Assembly: GCF_008806375.1 (NCBI RefSeq)
Contig: NZ_WAAT01000052.1
Span: 62,001-126,000, forward strand
Source of the DNA: Pseudotamlana haliotis
GTDB lineage: Bacteria; Bacteroidota; Bacteroidia; Flavobacteriales; Flavobacteriaceae
DNA: 64,000 nt
Direction of reading: 5' to 3'
Part shown: positions 16,877 to 25,511 of the stretch, piece by piece
How positions within the stretch are numbered: the first letter of the stretch is position 1
Layout of the letters: every line of letters starts with the position of its first letter
Position numbers and translations under genes: made by a program
The notes under the pieces: model-generated
The model's input: only the letters and a program-made list of their open reading frames with translations
What the model was told of the DNA's origin: nothing
The model's database searches: none

Positions 16877-19327
16877 TTAATGACTCATTAACATACGCCT
16901 GGCTTCAGCCTCAAGGTTTCTATATGGTTCACCTTCTACGGATACTGCAACACCTCCAATAGTTCCACCTTCAAACTCTCCAGGTGATTTATAGTGCTTA
17001 CTTACAGTATCTCCACTATCGTATCCAACACATAAACCATCACCTGAAAGGGTAAATTTAGCTGGCTGCGTTTTCATAGGACCTTCAGCTACAACCTGAT
17101 CATTAATATACAGTTTCATTTGGCCTAAAGACTCTCCGTGCTCACCTGCTTTTTCGCGCGTAAACTCCATACCTAAAGTGTATTTACCAGGTTTTAAAGT
17201 GGTATTAGAAATAAAAGTTTGCTCTTCGATACCTAAGAAATTATAAGTATAATATAATTTATTGTTTTTGATAAACAATGAATGTCCTCCAAATCGCGAT
17301 CCATGTGCAAATATTACACCAGAAGGTTTTTTATCTAGCTCTACGTTAGCTAAAATTTTATAATCACGTCCTCTTATATTTACAGCAACACCTTCAGGTA
17401 CAGGAGCTGTGCCTGGGTAGTATATATAACGGTCTTTAGGTTCTTCTTCAGCAGGTCTTTCAATAGTTAGAATTTCTGCTGCTGACCTATCATCTAAAGG
17501 TAATACTTTGTTAATCTCTGCTTGATTAAACCATTCCTTTTTTAATGCTTCTAATTTTTCTGGGTATTCCGCTGCTAGATTGTGAGTTTCAGATCTATCA
17601 ACATCAACATGATACAGTTCCCATTCATCTTTATCAAAATTACCTTTCCCAGTTAAAGGTGCATGTACGGCTACAGCTTTCCAACCGTCTTTCCAAACAC
17701 CTCTCGTGCCCAACATAGCATAATACTGTACGTCTTTTTGGGTCTTACCATTTGGTTCTGCATCAAATGTGTATAACATCGATTTACCCGAAAGCGGTGT
17801 TTGTTTAACTCCGTTATATTCCTTTGGCATTTCTATACCACAGGCTTCTAGAAGGGTAGGTACAATGTCTACCGAATGATGATATTGGTGTCTAATCTCA
17901 CCTTTAGCTTTTATACCTTTAGGCCATGAAATAACTAGTGGGTCATTTGTTCCTCCAGCATAATTAGAATAACGTTTAAACATTTTAAACGGTGCAGAAA
18001 ATGCGGCTGCCCAACCTGTTGGATAATGGTTATAGGTGTCTGGTCCTCCTAATACATCCATATATTTTAAGTTTTCTTCTAACTCATCTGGATAACCGTT
18101 AAAGAATTTATTTTCATTTACAGAACCATCCGGACTTCCTTCTCCTGAAGCACCATTATCCGCAGCATATAGTACGATAGTGTTTTCTAATTGACCTGTT
18201 TCCTCCAAATAATCTATAATTCGCCCTACTTGAGCATCTGTGTACTCACTAAAGCCGGCGTATACTTCTGCCATTCTTGCGAAGAGTTTTTTCTGATCGT
18301 CATTTAACTGATCCCATGGGCGTACATAATCTGCTGGATTAGCAATATTTTCTGGAAGGGGATTAAACCCGACCATATCTGTATCTTCAGGTAAAATACC
18401 TTTTGATTTCATACGCTCAACAACCCACTCACGGTAAGCATCATACCCTTGGTCAAACTTACCTTTGTATTTAGCCGTATATTCTGCAGGAGAATGGTGG
18501 GGTGCATGATTAGCACCAGGGTTAAACCATAGGTAAAAAGGTTTTGATGGATTTGAAGCATTTTTATTACGTAGCATTGTAATGGCTTGATCTGCTAGGT
18601 CTTTTGATAAGTGATAGCCTTCCTCTGGAGTAGTTGGTGCCTCTATAAAGTGATTGTCTTCTACTAAATCAGGGTACCAATTGTTAGTTTCTCCTCCTAA
18701 AAAGCCATAAAAACGATCCCAGCCATTTTGAGTAGGCCAATGTGCTCTTGTAGCACCTGGTGCAATGTCAGTCTCTGAAACGTTATGGTTTTTACCTAAC
18801 CAAAATGTACTCCAACCGTTGTCCTGAAGTATTTGTGCAAAAGGAACACAGCTCGCAGGAACTTTACCATTAGCGCCAGGAAACCCGTCTGCAGTTTCTG
18901 TAATTGCTGCCATTCCGTTTAAATGGTGATTTCTACCTGTTAATATCGTAGAACGTGTTGGTGAACATAATGCTGTAGTATGCCATTGTGTATAAGTTAA
19001 ACCATTAGCGGCCAATCTATCCATGGTAGGCATGTTAATGGCTCCTCCGTAAGGAGACCATGCTCCTAGTCCTGTATCGTCATATAATACAAATAAAATA
19101 TTAGGTGCCCCTTCAGGAGCTTTCTTGTCGGTATAAGGTCCCCAATCTGGTTCAGAATCTCGAACATCTAAGGCAATTTTACCTTTGAATTCAGGGGTGT
19201 CGGTTGTACTTTCTGCCTTTGAAGACGAAGGGTCTTTGGAGTCGCCAGCTGAATTACAACCTTGAAATAAACTTAAGCCCAAAAGTAAAATACAAGGGAT
19301 TAAGTACGGTTTAAAAACATTTTTCAT
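16877..19327 (-). CDS. Arylsulfatase lipoprotein with C-terminal extra domain
   Basis: The 816-residue S1-type sulfatase has a lipoprotein signal (cysteine 24 in LFQGC). The catalytic motif is C121-S-P-T-R125, where the cysteine is converted to formylglycine by a separate maturase. Metal-binding D83/D84 lie in LFVLYDDTG, and TGRNHH follows at 130. The sulfatase part covers about 70-600. The last ~190 residues form a beta-rich region suggestive of a jelly-roll or ConA-like domain, making it longer than the usual ~550. It probably removes sulfate from algal glycans or aryl esters at the cell surface. It is transcribed alone; the maturase is not in the window. Confidence 0.9.
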   Translation of the reverse strand: MKNVFKPYLIPCILLLGLSLFQGCNSAGDSKDPSSSKAESTTDTPEFKGKIALDVRDSEPDWGPYTDKKAPEGAPNILFVLYDDTGLGAWSPYGGAINMPTMDRLAANGLTYTQWHTTALCSPTRSTILTGRNHHLNGMAAITETADGFPGANGKVPASCVPFAQILQDNGWSTFWLGKNHNVSETDIAPGATRAHWPTQNGWDRFYGFLGGETNNWYPDLVEDNHFIEAPTTPEEGYHLSKDLADQAITMLRNKNASNPSKPFYLWFNPGANHAPHHSPAEYTAKYKGKFDQGYDAYREWVVERMKSKGILPEDTDMVGFNPLPENIANPADYVRPWDQLNDDQKKLFARMAEVYAGFSEYTDAQVGRIIDYLEETGQLENTIVLYAADNGASGEGSPDGSVNENKFFNGYPDELEENLKYMDVLGGPDTYNHYPTGWAAAFSAPFKMFKRYSNYAGGTNDPLVISWPKGIKAKGEIRHQYHHSVDIVPTLLEACGIEMPKEYNGVKQTPLSGKSMLYTFDAEPNGKTQKDVQYYAMLGTRGVWKDGWKAVAVHAPLTGKGNFDKDEWELYHVDVDRSETHNLAAEYPEKLEALKKEWFNQAEINKVLPLDDRSAAEILTIERPAEEEPKDRYIYYPGTAPVPEGVAVNIRGRDYKILANVELDKKPSGVIFAHGSRFGGHSLFIKNNKLYYTYNFLGIEEQTFISNTTLKPGKYTLGMEFTREKAGEHGESLGQMKLYINDQVVAEGPMKTQPAKFTLSGDGLCVGYDSGDTVSKHYKSPGEFEGGTIGGVAVSVEGEPYRNLEAEARRMLMSH

Positions 19328-19617
19328 AAGGGTTGGTTTTTGTTTAAATTTATTTAAATGGATAATTGTTTTTATTACAAGGTACTAAAATATAGTATCT
19401 TACTTTGTTTTTATTTGAAATTGGGCTTGAAAAAGACAAAATTTAATATAAAAATAATAGTGCCTTTGCTTGGCGCGAGTAGTTGGAAGAGGTGTTAATT
19501 TATGAATAGACGCCATACTAGGCCTGCGGTCTTAAATAAAACTGCTTTTTAGGGGTTTATTAGCATAGATCGTGTTACGACCCGACTCCTGAATTTCAAA
19601 AATAGAATTAAACAACT

Positions 19618-20127
19618 TTATTCAAATAAAGCTTTTAATTCGGTAGCATCTTGAGGTTTTATTTTTCCCGCAAGTAGTAAGCTCAATTGTTTACGGCGTA
19701 AAGCGGCCGCAAAACGTTCTTTTTCTAGGTCGGTTTCTGGAAGGACCTCAGGAACCGCTACTGGGCGCCCGGTTTCATCAACAGCTACAAAGGTATAGAT
19801 GGCTTCATTGGCTTTGGTACGTGCTCCAGATTCACGATCTTCAATCCAAACATCAATAAAGACTTCCATGGATGTTCTAAATGCACGTGACACTTTAGCT
19901 TCTACCGTCACGACACTGCCTAAAGGAACCGCGCTATTAAAAGCCACGTGATTTACCGAAGCCGTAACCACAATACGGCGGCTATGGCGTCTGGCTGAAA
20001 TGGCGGCAGCACGATCCATTCTAGCTAATAATTCACCCCCAAATAAATTATTTAAAGGATTAGTCTCACTTGGTAAAACCAAGTCTGTCATTATTGTTCT
20101 AGATTCTTGAGGTGCTTTAGCGTTCAT
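19618..20127 (-). CDS. Acyl-CoA thioesterase (hotdog fold, YciA-like)
   Basis: The 169-residue protein has the hotdog thioesterase pattern: NPLNNLFGGELLARMDRAAA near residue 23, followed by VVTASVNHVAF and the AIYTFVAVDETGRP strand. The YciA/acyl-CoA hydrolase family releases CoA from acyl-CoA. It appears to be transcribed alone. The 290 nt separating it from the arylsulfatase start contain no recognisable gene. Confidence 0.88.
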   Translation of the reverse strand: MNAKAPQESRTIMTDLVLPSETNPLNNLFGGELLARMDRAAAISARRHSRRIVVTASVNHVAFNSAVPLGSVVTVEAKVSRAFRTSMEVFIDVWIEDRESGARTKANEAIYTFVAVDETGRPVAVPEVLPETDLEKERFAAALRRKQLSLLLAGKIKPQDATELKALFE

Positions 20128-20340
20128 TTCTAACTTTTAAAGGCAAAGGTACAGCGTTTAAACGATTTTATTTAGTCCATTTTCTGTGGTATTGGCTTTT
20201 TACCAACTTGTAATAAGGAATGAAGACTTAATTGATAACAAACAGCAGAAAAATGTTAATTTTTTTAATAATTCCTATTAAAAGGAACTAAGTAAATAGT
20301 TGTCACTATTTTGTAAACCTTAATAATAAAATAATACCCC

Positions 20341-20919
20341 CTAAGACAATGGCAATCCTTTACCTTGTTTTTTCATTATAAGTAGAAAGGTTTTTGCATC
20401 CAAATCAATTTTTTTGATTGTTTGGTTATGGACTACCAAAACTTCGCCTTCTAAAGCATTGGTTGTGCTAGGAAAGAATACCACCGAGTTTTCTTCTTTT
20501 TCTTCAATGAGAAGCCCCGGTTTGTCGCCCATGGCGGTGCTAACTAATACAGGAATGCGGTTGTCTGGTTTCGGACTTATTTTATTTTCTAAATCGTTTT
20601 TATATTTACTGTATCCTGGAATAACATCTAACAACATGCCTTCAAACCAATTGTAAAACTTCATAAATCGCGGTAGGGTTGCTAGAAAACCAAAAACGTA
20701 AAAAATGACGAGTATGAGGACTCCTGTTGTGATGGTGATAGAATATTTACCAAGGAAGGCATCCAAATGTAAATTGTGGGCAATAAATTTTCCAAGGTGA
20801 TGAATTTTGTACCAGAATTTTTCGACAATCACAAATAGAACAAACAAGGGCAATAAATACATCAAACCGCTTATAATTTTATTACGTGGTTTTTCTAGTC
20901 GTTTTTTGTAATTTCTCAT
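20341..20919 (-). CDS. DUF502 family membrane protein
   Basis: The 192-residue protein has two membrane helices (about 15-35 and 60-82) and a soluble beta-rich C-terminal part with the GVLILVIFYVFGFL segment and later VLVSTAMGDKPGLL, features of DUF502 proteins. Their function is unknown. It is a monocistronic gene; a run of about 15 T residues lies just upstream of its start (about 20927-20941). Confidence 0.75.
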   Translation of the reverse strand: MRNYKKRLEKPRNKIISGLMYLLPLFVLFVIVEKFWYKIHHLGKFIAHNLHLDAFLGKYSITITTGVLILVIFYVFGFLATLPRFMKFYNWFEGMLLDVIPGYSKYKNDLENKISPKPDNRIPVLVSTAMGDKPGLLIEEKEENSVVFFPSTTNALEGEVLVVHNQTIKKIDLDAKTFLLIMKKQGKGLPLS

Positions 20920-21080
20920 GTGGTGGTTTTTTTTTTTTTTATTAACGATATTTTACTGCTAAATTAAAAATAAATAAAAAAATTCAGTTTGTTACGATTT
21001 GATCAACTTATTCATTATGAGTTTTCTGCATGACATTTTGTTGTTTTCTTATCACCTGAATGTATTTAACTTTTTTGTAT

Positions 21081-21113
21081 AAAAAAAGGTTAGCTTCTAA
21101 AGAAACTAACCTT
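21081..21113 (-). terminator. Intrinsic terminator after the HU-CCDC81/SPOR gene
   Basis: AAGGTTAG and CTAACCTT form a stem around a 12-nt loop; on the minus strand it runs into a T-tract. It lies about 20 nt downstream of the gene. Confidence 0.8.
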
Positions 21114-21134
21114 GTATTTATATGCGTATTTGTT

Positions 21135-22070
21135 CTAGTCTAATTCCTTCACTAACAACCAGGCATCAGAATTATGCGTTCTTTTAATAGTGCGTAGTGC
21201 TCGTAATGCTTCTAAGCGGTCTTCATAACTTGCATAAACTACTTGGTGCAAGCCATACTTGTTTACGCCAATTTTTCTAGCTTTAAAACCATCAACCTTA
21301 AGGCCTTTAATGATTTTATCGCAGTTTTCTTCAACGCGAAATGCACCAGCAATAATGTGATAATTGCCTGTTTGCTTGGTCACGTTTAGTTTTACGGCTG
21401 GAAGTGGATTTAAGTTAAAAGTAGCTTGCTGAATTTTAGTATCCAATTGTTTTTCAGCTTCTTCTTGTGCAATTTGATTGTGTGTTTCAACTTGATTTAC
21501 ATAAAATTCAGAAGCACCAAACCCACCTAAAGTTAAGGCAATTAAGGCAACTGCAGCATATTTTAAGTAAGATCTAGAAGCACGCTTTTCAGGAGTTACT
21601 GAAATAGGAACTACTTTTTCAATTTTTTCAGCTTCTCGCTTGTAAACTTCACGCTTAACTTCGGTCGAAGACAATTGGGTTAATCCAAAAGCATCGGTTA
21701 AGTAATTTAACTGATAGGTTGGTTCAAATAAAACCTTACCTTCTTTGTTTAAAACAATGTCACCAATGTTTTTAAACGTTAAGGTTTCACCTTCCGTTAA
21801 ATAAGATTTAATCAGCCTAACGCGTTTTGCTATTTTTTTGTTTGCAACTTCAAAAGGGATTTTCTCAACATCAGCAATATAACTGGCTAACAAACCATCA
21901 TTTTGCTGAATTTGCTCATTAAAAGACACTACTTTTTTTGGAGCATGAAAAGTATTGGTGTCAGCATTAATCGTTGCCGATACAGATTGTGTTAAAAATG
22001 CACCAAACTCAGGAATGGTAACACACTCATATCTATAGAGTAAATCGCTTATGTATGTTTCTAGTTGCAT
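21135..22070 (-). CDS. HU-CCDC81 and SPOR domain protein
   Basis: The 311-residue protein begins with the Bacteroidota HU-like CCDC81 domains (about 1-130, YISDLLYRYECVTIPEFGAF onward), has one membrane helix (about 170-188) and ends in a SPOR domain (about 232-308, NYHIIAGAFRVEENCDKIIK). SPOR domains bind denuded peptidoglycan at the septum, and the HU-like part may bind DNA or self-associate. It may link chromosome and division site, but that is inference. A TAACTTTG -7-like box lies at 22076-22083, very close to the ATG. The gene is divergent from dprA. Confidence 0.85.
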   Translation of the reverse strand: MQLETYISDLLYRYECVTIPEFGAFLTQSVSATINADTNTFHAPKKVVSFNEQIQQNDGLLASYIADVEKIPFEVANKKIAKRVRLIKSYLTEGETLTFKNIGDIVLNKEGKVLFEPTYQLNYLTDAFGLTQLSSTEVKREVYKREAEKIEKVVPISVTPEKRASRSYLKYAAVALIALTLGGFGASEFYVNQVETHNQIAQEEAEKQLDTKIQQATFNLNPLPAVKLNVTKQTGNYHIIAGAFRVEENCDKIIKGLKVDGFKARKIGVNKYGLHQVVYASYEDRLEALRALRTIKRTHNSDAWLLVKELD

Positions 22071-22174
22071 AAGTTCAAAGTTATAAAATTATAAGTTTAG
22101 ATGAAATTTACGCTTAACTTTTTATTAACAGAATGAAAAATATTTTACTTTAGTTTAAAAATCAATGAGATAGA

Positions 22175-23278
22175 ATGACAGAAATTGAGTTGCTTTATGC
22201 ATTAGCTTTACAGCATGTTCCTAATATTGGCGATATCACAGCTAAAAAACTAATCGCGCATTGTGGTTCTGCCGAAGCGGTTTTAAAAGAGAAAAAGCAA
22301 AATTTACTTAAGATAGATGGTATTGGGCAAGTGGTTTTAAAGGAATTGTCTAAATCTCATCATTTGAAGGATGCCGAAAATGAAATGAAATTCATAGCCT
22401 CAAACAACATCAAAGTCAGTTATTTTGAAGAGGACAATTATCCTGAAAAATTAAAGCATTGCATTGATGGACCTATCTTATTATTCCAATCAGGGCATAT
22501 AGATTTAAGCAAACAACCGATTATTAGTATTGTTGGTACACGAAAAATTACAACCAGCGGGGTTGCTTTTTGTGAAGACTTAATTGAACAACTCACGGTT
22601 TATAATCCCATAATTGTTTCTGGTTTTGCTTATGGTACTGATATTACAGCGCACAAAGCAGCCATGAAGCACGATTTGCAAACGGTGGCTTGTTTAGCAC
22701 ATGGCCTCAATCAAATTTACCCTAAGGTTCATAAAAAATATATGGTTGATATGGAGAAAAATGGGGGCTTTCTATCCGATTTTTGGAGTACCGATAGCTT
22801 TGATAGAAATAATTTTTTAAAACGAAATCGGGTAATTGCCGGATTGAGTTCTGCGACGGTCGTTATCGAATCGGCTGAAAAAGGCGGCAGTCTCGTGACG
22901 GCTGATATTGCTAACTCCTATAACCGAGATGTTTTTGCCGTTCCTGGAAGACCAACCGATAGCCAAAGTATTGGCTGTAATAATTTAATTAAACATCAAA
23001 AAGCACATATGCTCACCACGCCTCTAGATGTGCCCTATATTTTAAATTGGGAACTGGAAGATGTGAGTAAACCCGCCGTGCAAAAACAACTTTTTGTAGA
23101 GTTAGACGCTTCCGAAAAACTCATTTTTAACTACTTGAAAGATTTAGAACAGCAGCAACTTGATAGTATAGCCTTGCACTGTGAGTTGCCTATTTTTAAA
23201 GTCGCCAGTTTGTTATTGTCTATGGAATTAAAAGGTGTGGTGCGGCCTTTACCGGGCAAGTTGTTTGAACTTATTTAA
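22175..23278 (+). CDS. dprA: DNA-processing protein DprA
   Basis: The 367-residue protein has an N-terminal helix-hairpin-helix-like region, the Rossmann-like core with IVGTRKITTSG, SGFAYGTDITAHKAA and ATVVIESAEKGGSLVTADIA, and a C-terminal winged-helix-like tail. DprA loads RecA on incoming single-stranded DNA during natural transformation. It is flanked by the divergent HU/SPOR gene and the convergent trpS. A short extragenic palindrome covers its stop codon region. Confidence 0.93.
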   Translation: MTEIELLYALALQHVPNIGDITAKKLIAHCGSAEAVLKEKKQNLLKIDGIGQVVLKELSKSHHLKDAENEMKFIASNNIKVSYFEEDNYPEKLKHCIDGPILLFQSGHIDLSKQPIISIVGTRKITTSGVAFCEDLIEQLTVYNPIIVSGFAYGTDITAHKAAMKHDLQTVACLAHGLNQIYPKVHKKYMVDMEKNGGFLSDFWSTDSFDRNNFLKRNRVIAGLSSATVVIESAEKGGSLVTADIANSYNRDVFAVPGRPTDSQSIGCNNLIKHQKAHMLTTPLDVPYILNWELEDVSKPAVQKQLFVELDASEKLIFNYLKDLEQQQLDSIALHCELPIFKVASLLLSMELKGVVRPLPGKLFELI

Positions 23279-23298
23279 TTCCCGCTTTCGCAGGAATG
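23278..23298. repeat. Short extragenic palindrome between dprA and trpS
   Basis: ATTCCCGCTTTCGCAGGAAT is a near-palindrome located between two converging genes. It is the inverted relative of the element at 12512-12536. It may act as a bidirectional 3'-end hairpin. Confidence 0.6.
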
Positions 23299-23299
23299 T

Positions 23300-24268
23300 T
23301 TAAAAACCAATTTTAGCGCGTACACGGTCTAAAACATCATGGGCTACGGCTTGTGCTTTTTCAGCACCAATAGCTAAAGCTTTGTCAATTTCTTCTAGGT
23401 TATCCATGTAATAAGCAAAGCGCTCGCGTTCGGTTGCAAATTTCTCTACAATCAATTCGAATAAAGCTTGCTTTGCGTGTCCGTAACCATAATTGCCATT
23501 TTCATAATTGGCTTTCATGGTTTCTATTTGAGCGTCATCGGCTAAAAGCTTATAAATGGCAAAACAGTTACAAGTTTTCCAATCCTTGGGGTCTTCTAGG
23601 GCTGTGCTATCGGTTTGAATCCCCATAATTTGCTTGCGAAGCTTTTTATCGTTTAAAAAGATGTTGATCGTATTATTTCTACTTTTACTCATCTTTTCAC
23701 CGTCAATACCTGGAATAAGCATGGTGTTTTCCTGAATTTTCCCTTCCGGCAACACAAAAACCTCACCCATTTTTGCATGGAAACGAGAGGCGACGTCACG
23801 CGTCATTTCAATATGTTGTAACTGGTCTTTTCCAACCGGAATGATATTGGCGTCGTATAATAAAATATCGGCCGCCATAAGCATGGGGTAGGTGAAAAGT
23901 CCGGCGTTAACGTCTTCCAAGCGATCTGCTTTATCTTTAAAACTGTGTGCTAGGGTTAAACGTTGGTATGGGAAGAAGCAGCTTAAATACCAAGAAAGCT
24001 CAGTGGTTTGAGGCACATCACTTTGTCTGTAGAATACTGTTTTTTCAATATCTAGTCCGAAAGCAAGCCAAGTCGCTGCTACCGCATAAGTATTTGCTCT
24101 TAAGGTTTCTGCATCTTTAATTTGTGTTAAGGTGTGCAGGTTTGCTATAAATAAAAACGATTCATTTTTAGGATCGTTAGCCATTTTAATCGCTGGAATT
24201 AGTGCTCCTAATATGTTTCCTAAATGTGGTATTCCTGTACTTTGAATGCCTGTAAGTATTCTTGCCAT
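23300..24268 (-). CDS. trpS: Tryptophanyl-tRNA synthetase
   Basis: The 322-residue class I synthetase has the HIGH-type motif PHLGN at residues 14-18 and the KMSKS loop in GEKMSKSRNN at about 192-200. It charges tRNA-Trp. Length is normal for the compact bacterial form. A perfect -7 box (TAAATTTG on the minus strand, 24292-24285) lies just upstream of the start. Confidence 0.97.
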   Translation of the reverse strand: MARILTGIQSTGIPHLGNILGALIPAIKMANDPKNESFLFIANLHTLTQIKDAETLRANTYAVAATWLAFGLDIEKTVFYRQSDVPQTTELSWYLSCFFPYQRLTLAHSFKDKADRLEDVNAGLFTYPMLMAADILLYDANIIPVGKDQLQHIEMTRDVASRFHAKMGEVFVLPEGKIQENTMLIPGIDGEKMSKSRNNTINIFLNDKKLRKQIMGIQTDSTALEDPKDWKTCNCFAIYKLLADDAQIETMKANYENGNYGYGHAKQALFELIVEKFATERERFAYYMDNLEEIDKALAIGAEKAQAVAHDVLDRVRAKIGF

Positions 24269-24309
24269 AGTTTTTCGTAAAGCGCAAATTTAAAGATAAC
24301 TTCGCCAAT

Positions 24310-24337
24310 AAAAAAAGTGGCAGCTGCCACTTTTTTA
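24310..24337 (-). terminator. Perfect palindromic terminator after the GlsB-like gene
   Basis: AAAAAAGTGGCAGCTGCCACTTTTTT is a perfect palindrome, so it can terminate in both directions. It follows the GlsB-like gene on the minus strand and shields trpS from read-through. Confidence 0.85.
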
Positions 24338-24354
24338 AATAAGATAGAAATGGT

Positions 24355-24588
24355 TTATTTTTTAAACAAGCTGGCAATAAATAATATCACCGAGGCACCA
24401 ATGGCACCAGTAATAACATCGCCAATAAAGCCATCCATAATTGATACACCCAGTGCACCAAATAGCCAATTTCCAACAATACCACCAATAATACCAATAA
24501 TGATGTTAACGAGTAGTCCAAAACCACCACCTTTCATAAGGTTTCCAGCTAACCAGCCGGCAATTGCACCAATTAATAGAGCGTACAG
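24355..24588 (-). CDS. GlsB/YeaQ/YmgE-family small membrane protein, start codon damaged
   Basis: The glycine-rich helices GFGLLVNIIIGIIGGIVGNW belong to the transglycosylase-associated (GlsB/YeaQ) family, usually about 80 residues. The conserved first helix (LLYALLIGAIAGWLAGNLMK) is present in frame upstream of the first ATG (24537), but at the place where the family's methionine is expected the codon is TAG (24597-24595). No ATG, GTG or TTG lies between. The best full-length start is a CTG at 24588; starting at 24537 would remove the first helix. The gene is either started at a rare codon or recently damaged. It is divergent from plsC. Confidence 0.6.
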   Translation of the reverse strand: MYALLIGAIAGWLAGNLMKGGGFGLLVNIIIGIIGGIVGNWLFGALGVSIMDGFIGDVITGAIGASVILFIASLFKK

Positions 24589-24662
24589 TAATCCCTAATT
24601 TATATTTTTAATAATTGGTTAGGCTTAAATATAGTCAAATTATAATAGTATTTTTGATGCTT

Positions 24663-25406
24663 ATGAAAATTCTGAAATACATTTTCTGGACACTCTACCG
24701 CATCTATTTTTACATTTTGGTGGTTTTACCTATCCTAGTGATGTTTCCCATTTTAGTAATTTCTATTTTAAAGGAGTCTTGGTATCCTTTCTTTTTTAGG
24801 CTAGCACGTATTTGGTCAAAATTTATTTTAATAGGTATGGGATTCGCGTATCATATCAAACGTGAACAAAAACCAGAAAAAGGAAAAAGCTATATGTTTA
24901 TAGCCAACCACACCTCTATGGCCGATATCATGCTCATGTTGGTCTCAGTAAAAAGTCCTTTTGTTTTTGTGGGGAAGGCTGAGCTGGCTAAAATTCCACT
25001 TTTCGGGTTCTTCTATAAACGAACCTGTATTTTGGTGGATAGAAGTTCTGCGAAAAGCAGGCATGCTGTATTTTTAAGAGCGCAAAAACGGCTACAAGCG
25101 GGATTAAGTATCTGTATTTTTCCTGAAGGCGGTGTGCCTGAAGAGCATATCGAATTAGATAGCTTTAAAGATGGTGCTTTTAGGTTGGCCATTAACCATC
25201 AAATTCCTGTAGTACCTTTAACCTTTGGCGATAATAAGAAGCGTTTATCTTATACGTTTTTTAGCGGAGGACCAGGACGTATGCGGGTTAAAATCCATAA
25301 GTTTATTCCAACAAAAGGTCTCACTATTGAAGATACTAAAACCTTAAATGCTCAGGCACGAGGGGTTATTCTGAGGCAATTGAAGGTTTTCAACCCTGAT
25401 AGGTAG
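24663..25406 (+). CDS. plsC: 1-acyl-sn-glycerol-3-phosphate acyltransferase
   Basis: The product has two N-terminal membrane helices (about 2-45), the acyltransferase motif NHTSMAD (H-x4-D) near residue 80 and FPEGGVP near 155. It makes phosphatidic acid from lysophosphatidic acid. The start was set at the ATG of MKILKYIFWTLYRIYF. An in-frame TTG at 24615 and an ATG at 24657 would only add residues not typical of the family. It is transcribed alone. Confidence 0.9.
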   Translation: MKILKYIFWTLYRIYFYILVVLPILVMFPILVISILKESWYPFFFRLARIWSKFILIGMGFAYHIKREQKPEKGKSYMFIANHTSMADIMLMLVSVKSPFVFVGKAELAKIPLFGFFYKRTCILVDRSSAKSRHAVFLRAQKRLQAGLSICIFPEGGVPEEHIELDSFKDGAFRLAINHQIPVVPLTFGDNKKRLSYTFFSGGPGRMRVKIHKFIPTKGLTIEDTKTLNAQARGVILRQLKVFNPDR

Positions 25407-25511
25407 TTACGTTGCAGTAGTTGCTATTCGTCTCGAACACCGTTCAAGTTAGATTACTATAATACACGCTGATTTGCCGTTAACCGAAGCTTTAATACCA
25501 GAGTTAACAGC

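Noticed and set aside
24615-24662. TTG at 24615 as start of plsC
   Set aside because: It would add 16 residues not typical of the family; ATG 24663 gives the standard N-terminal helix.
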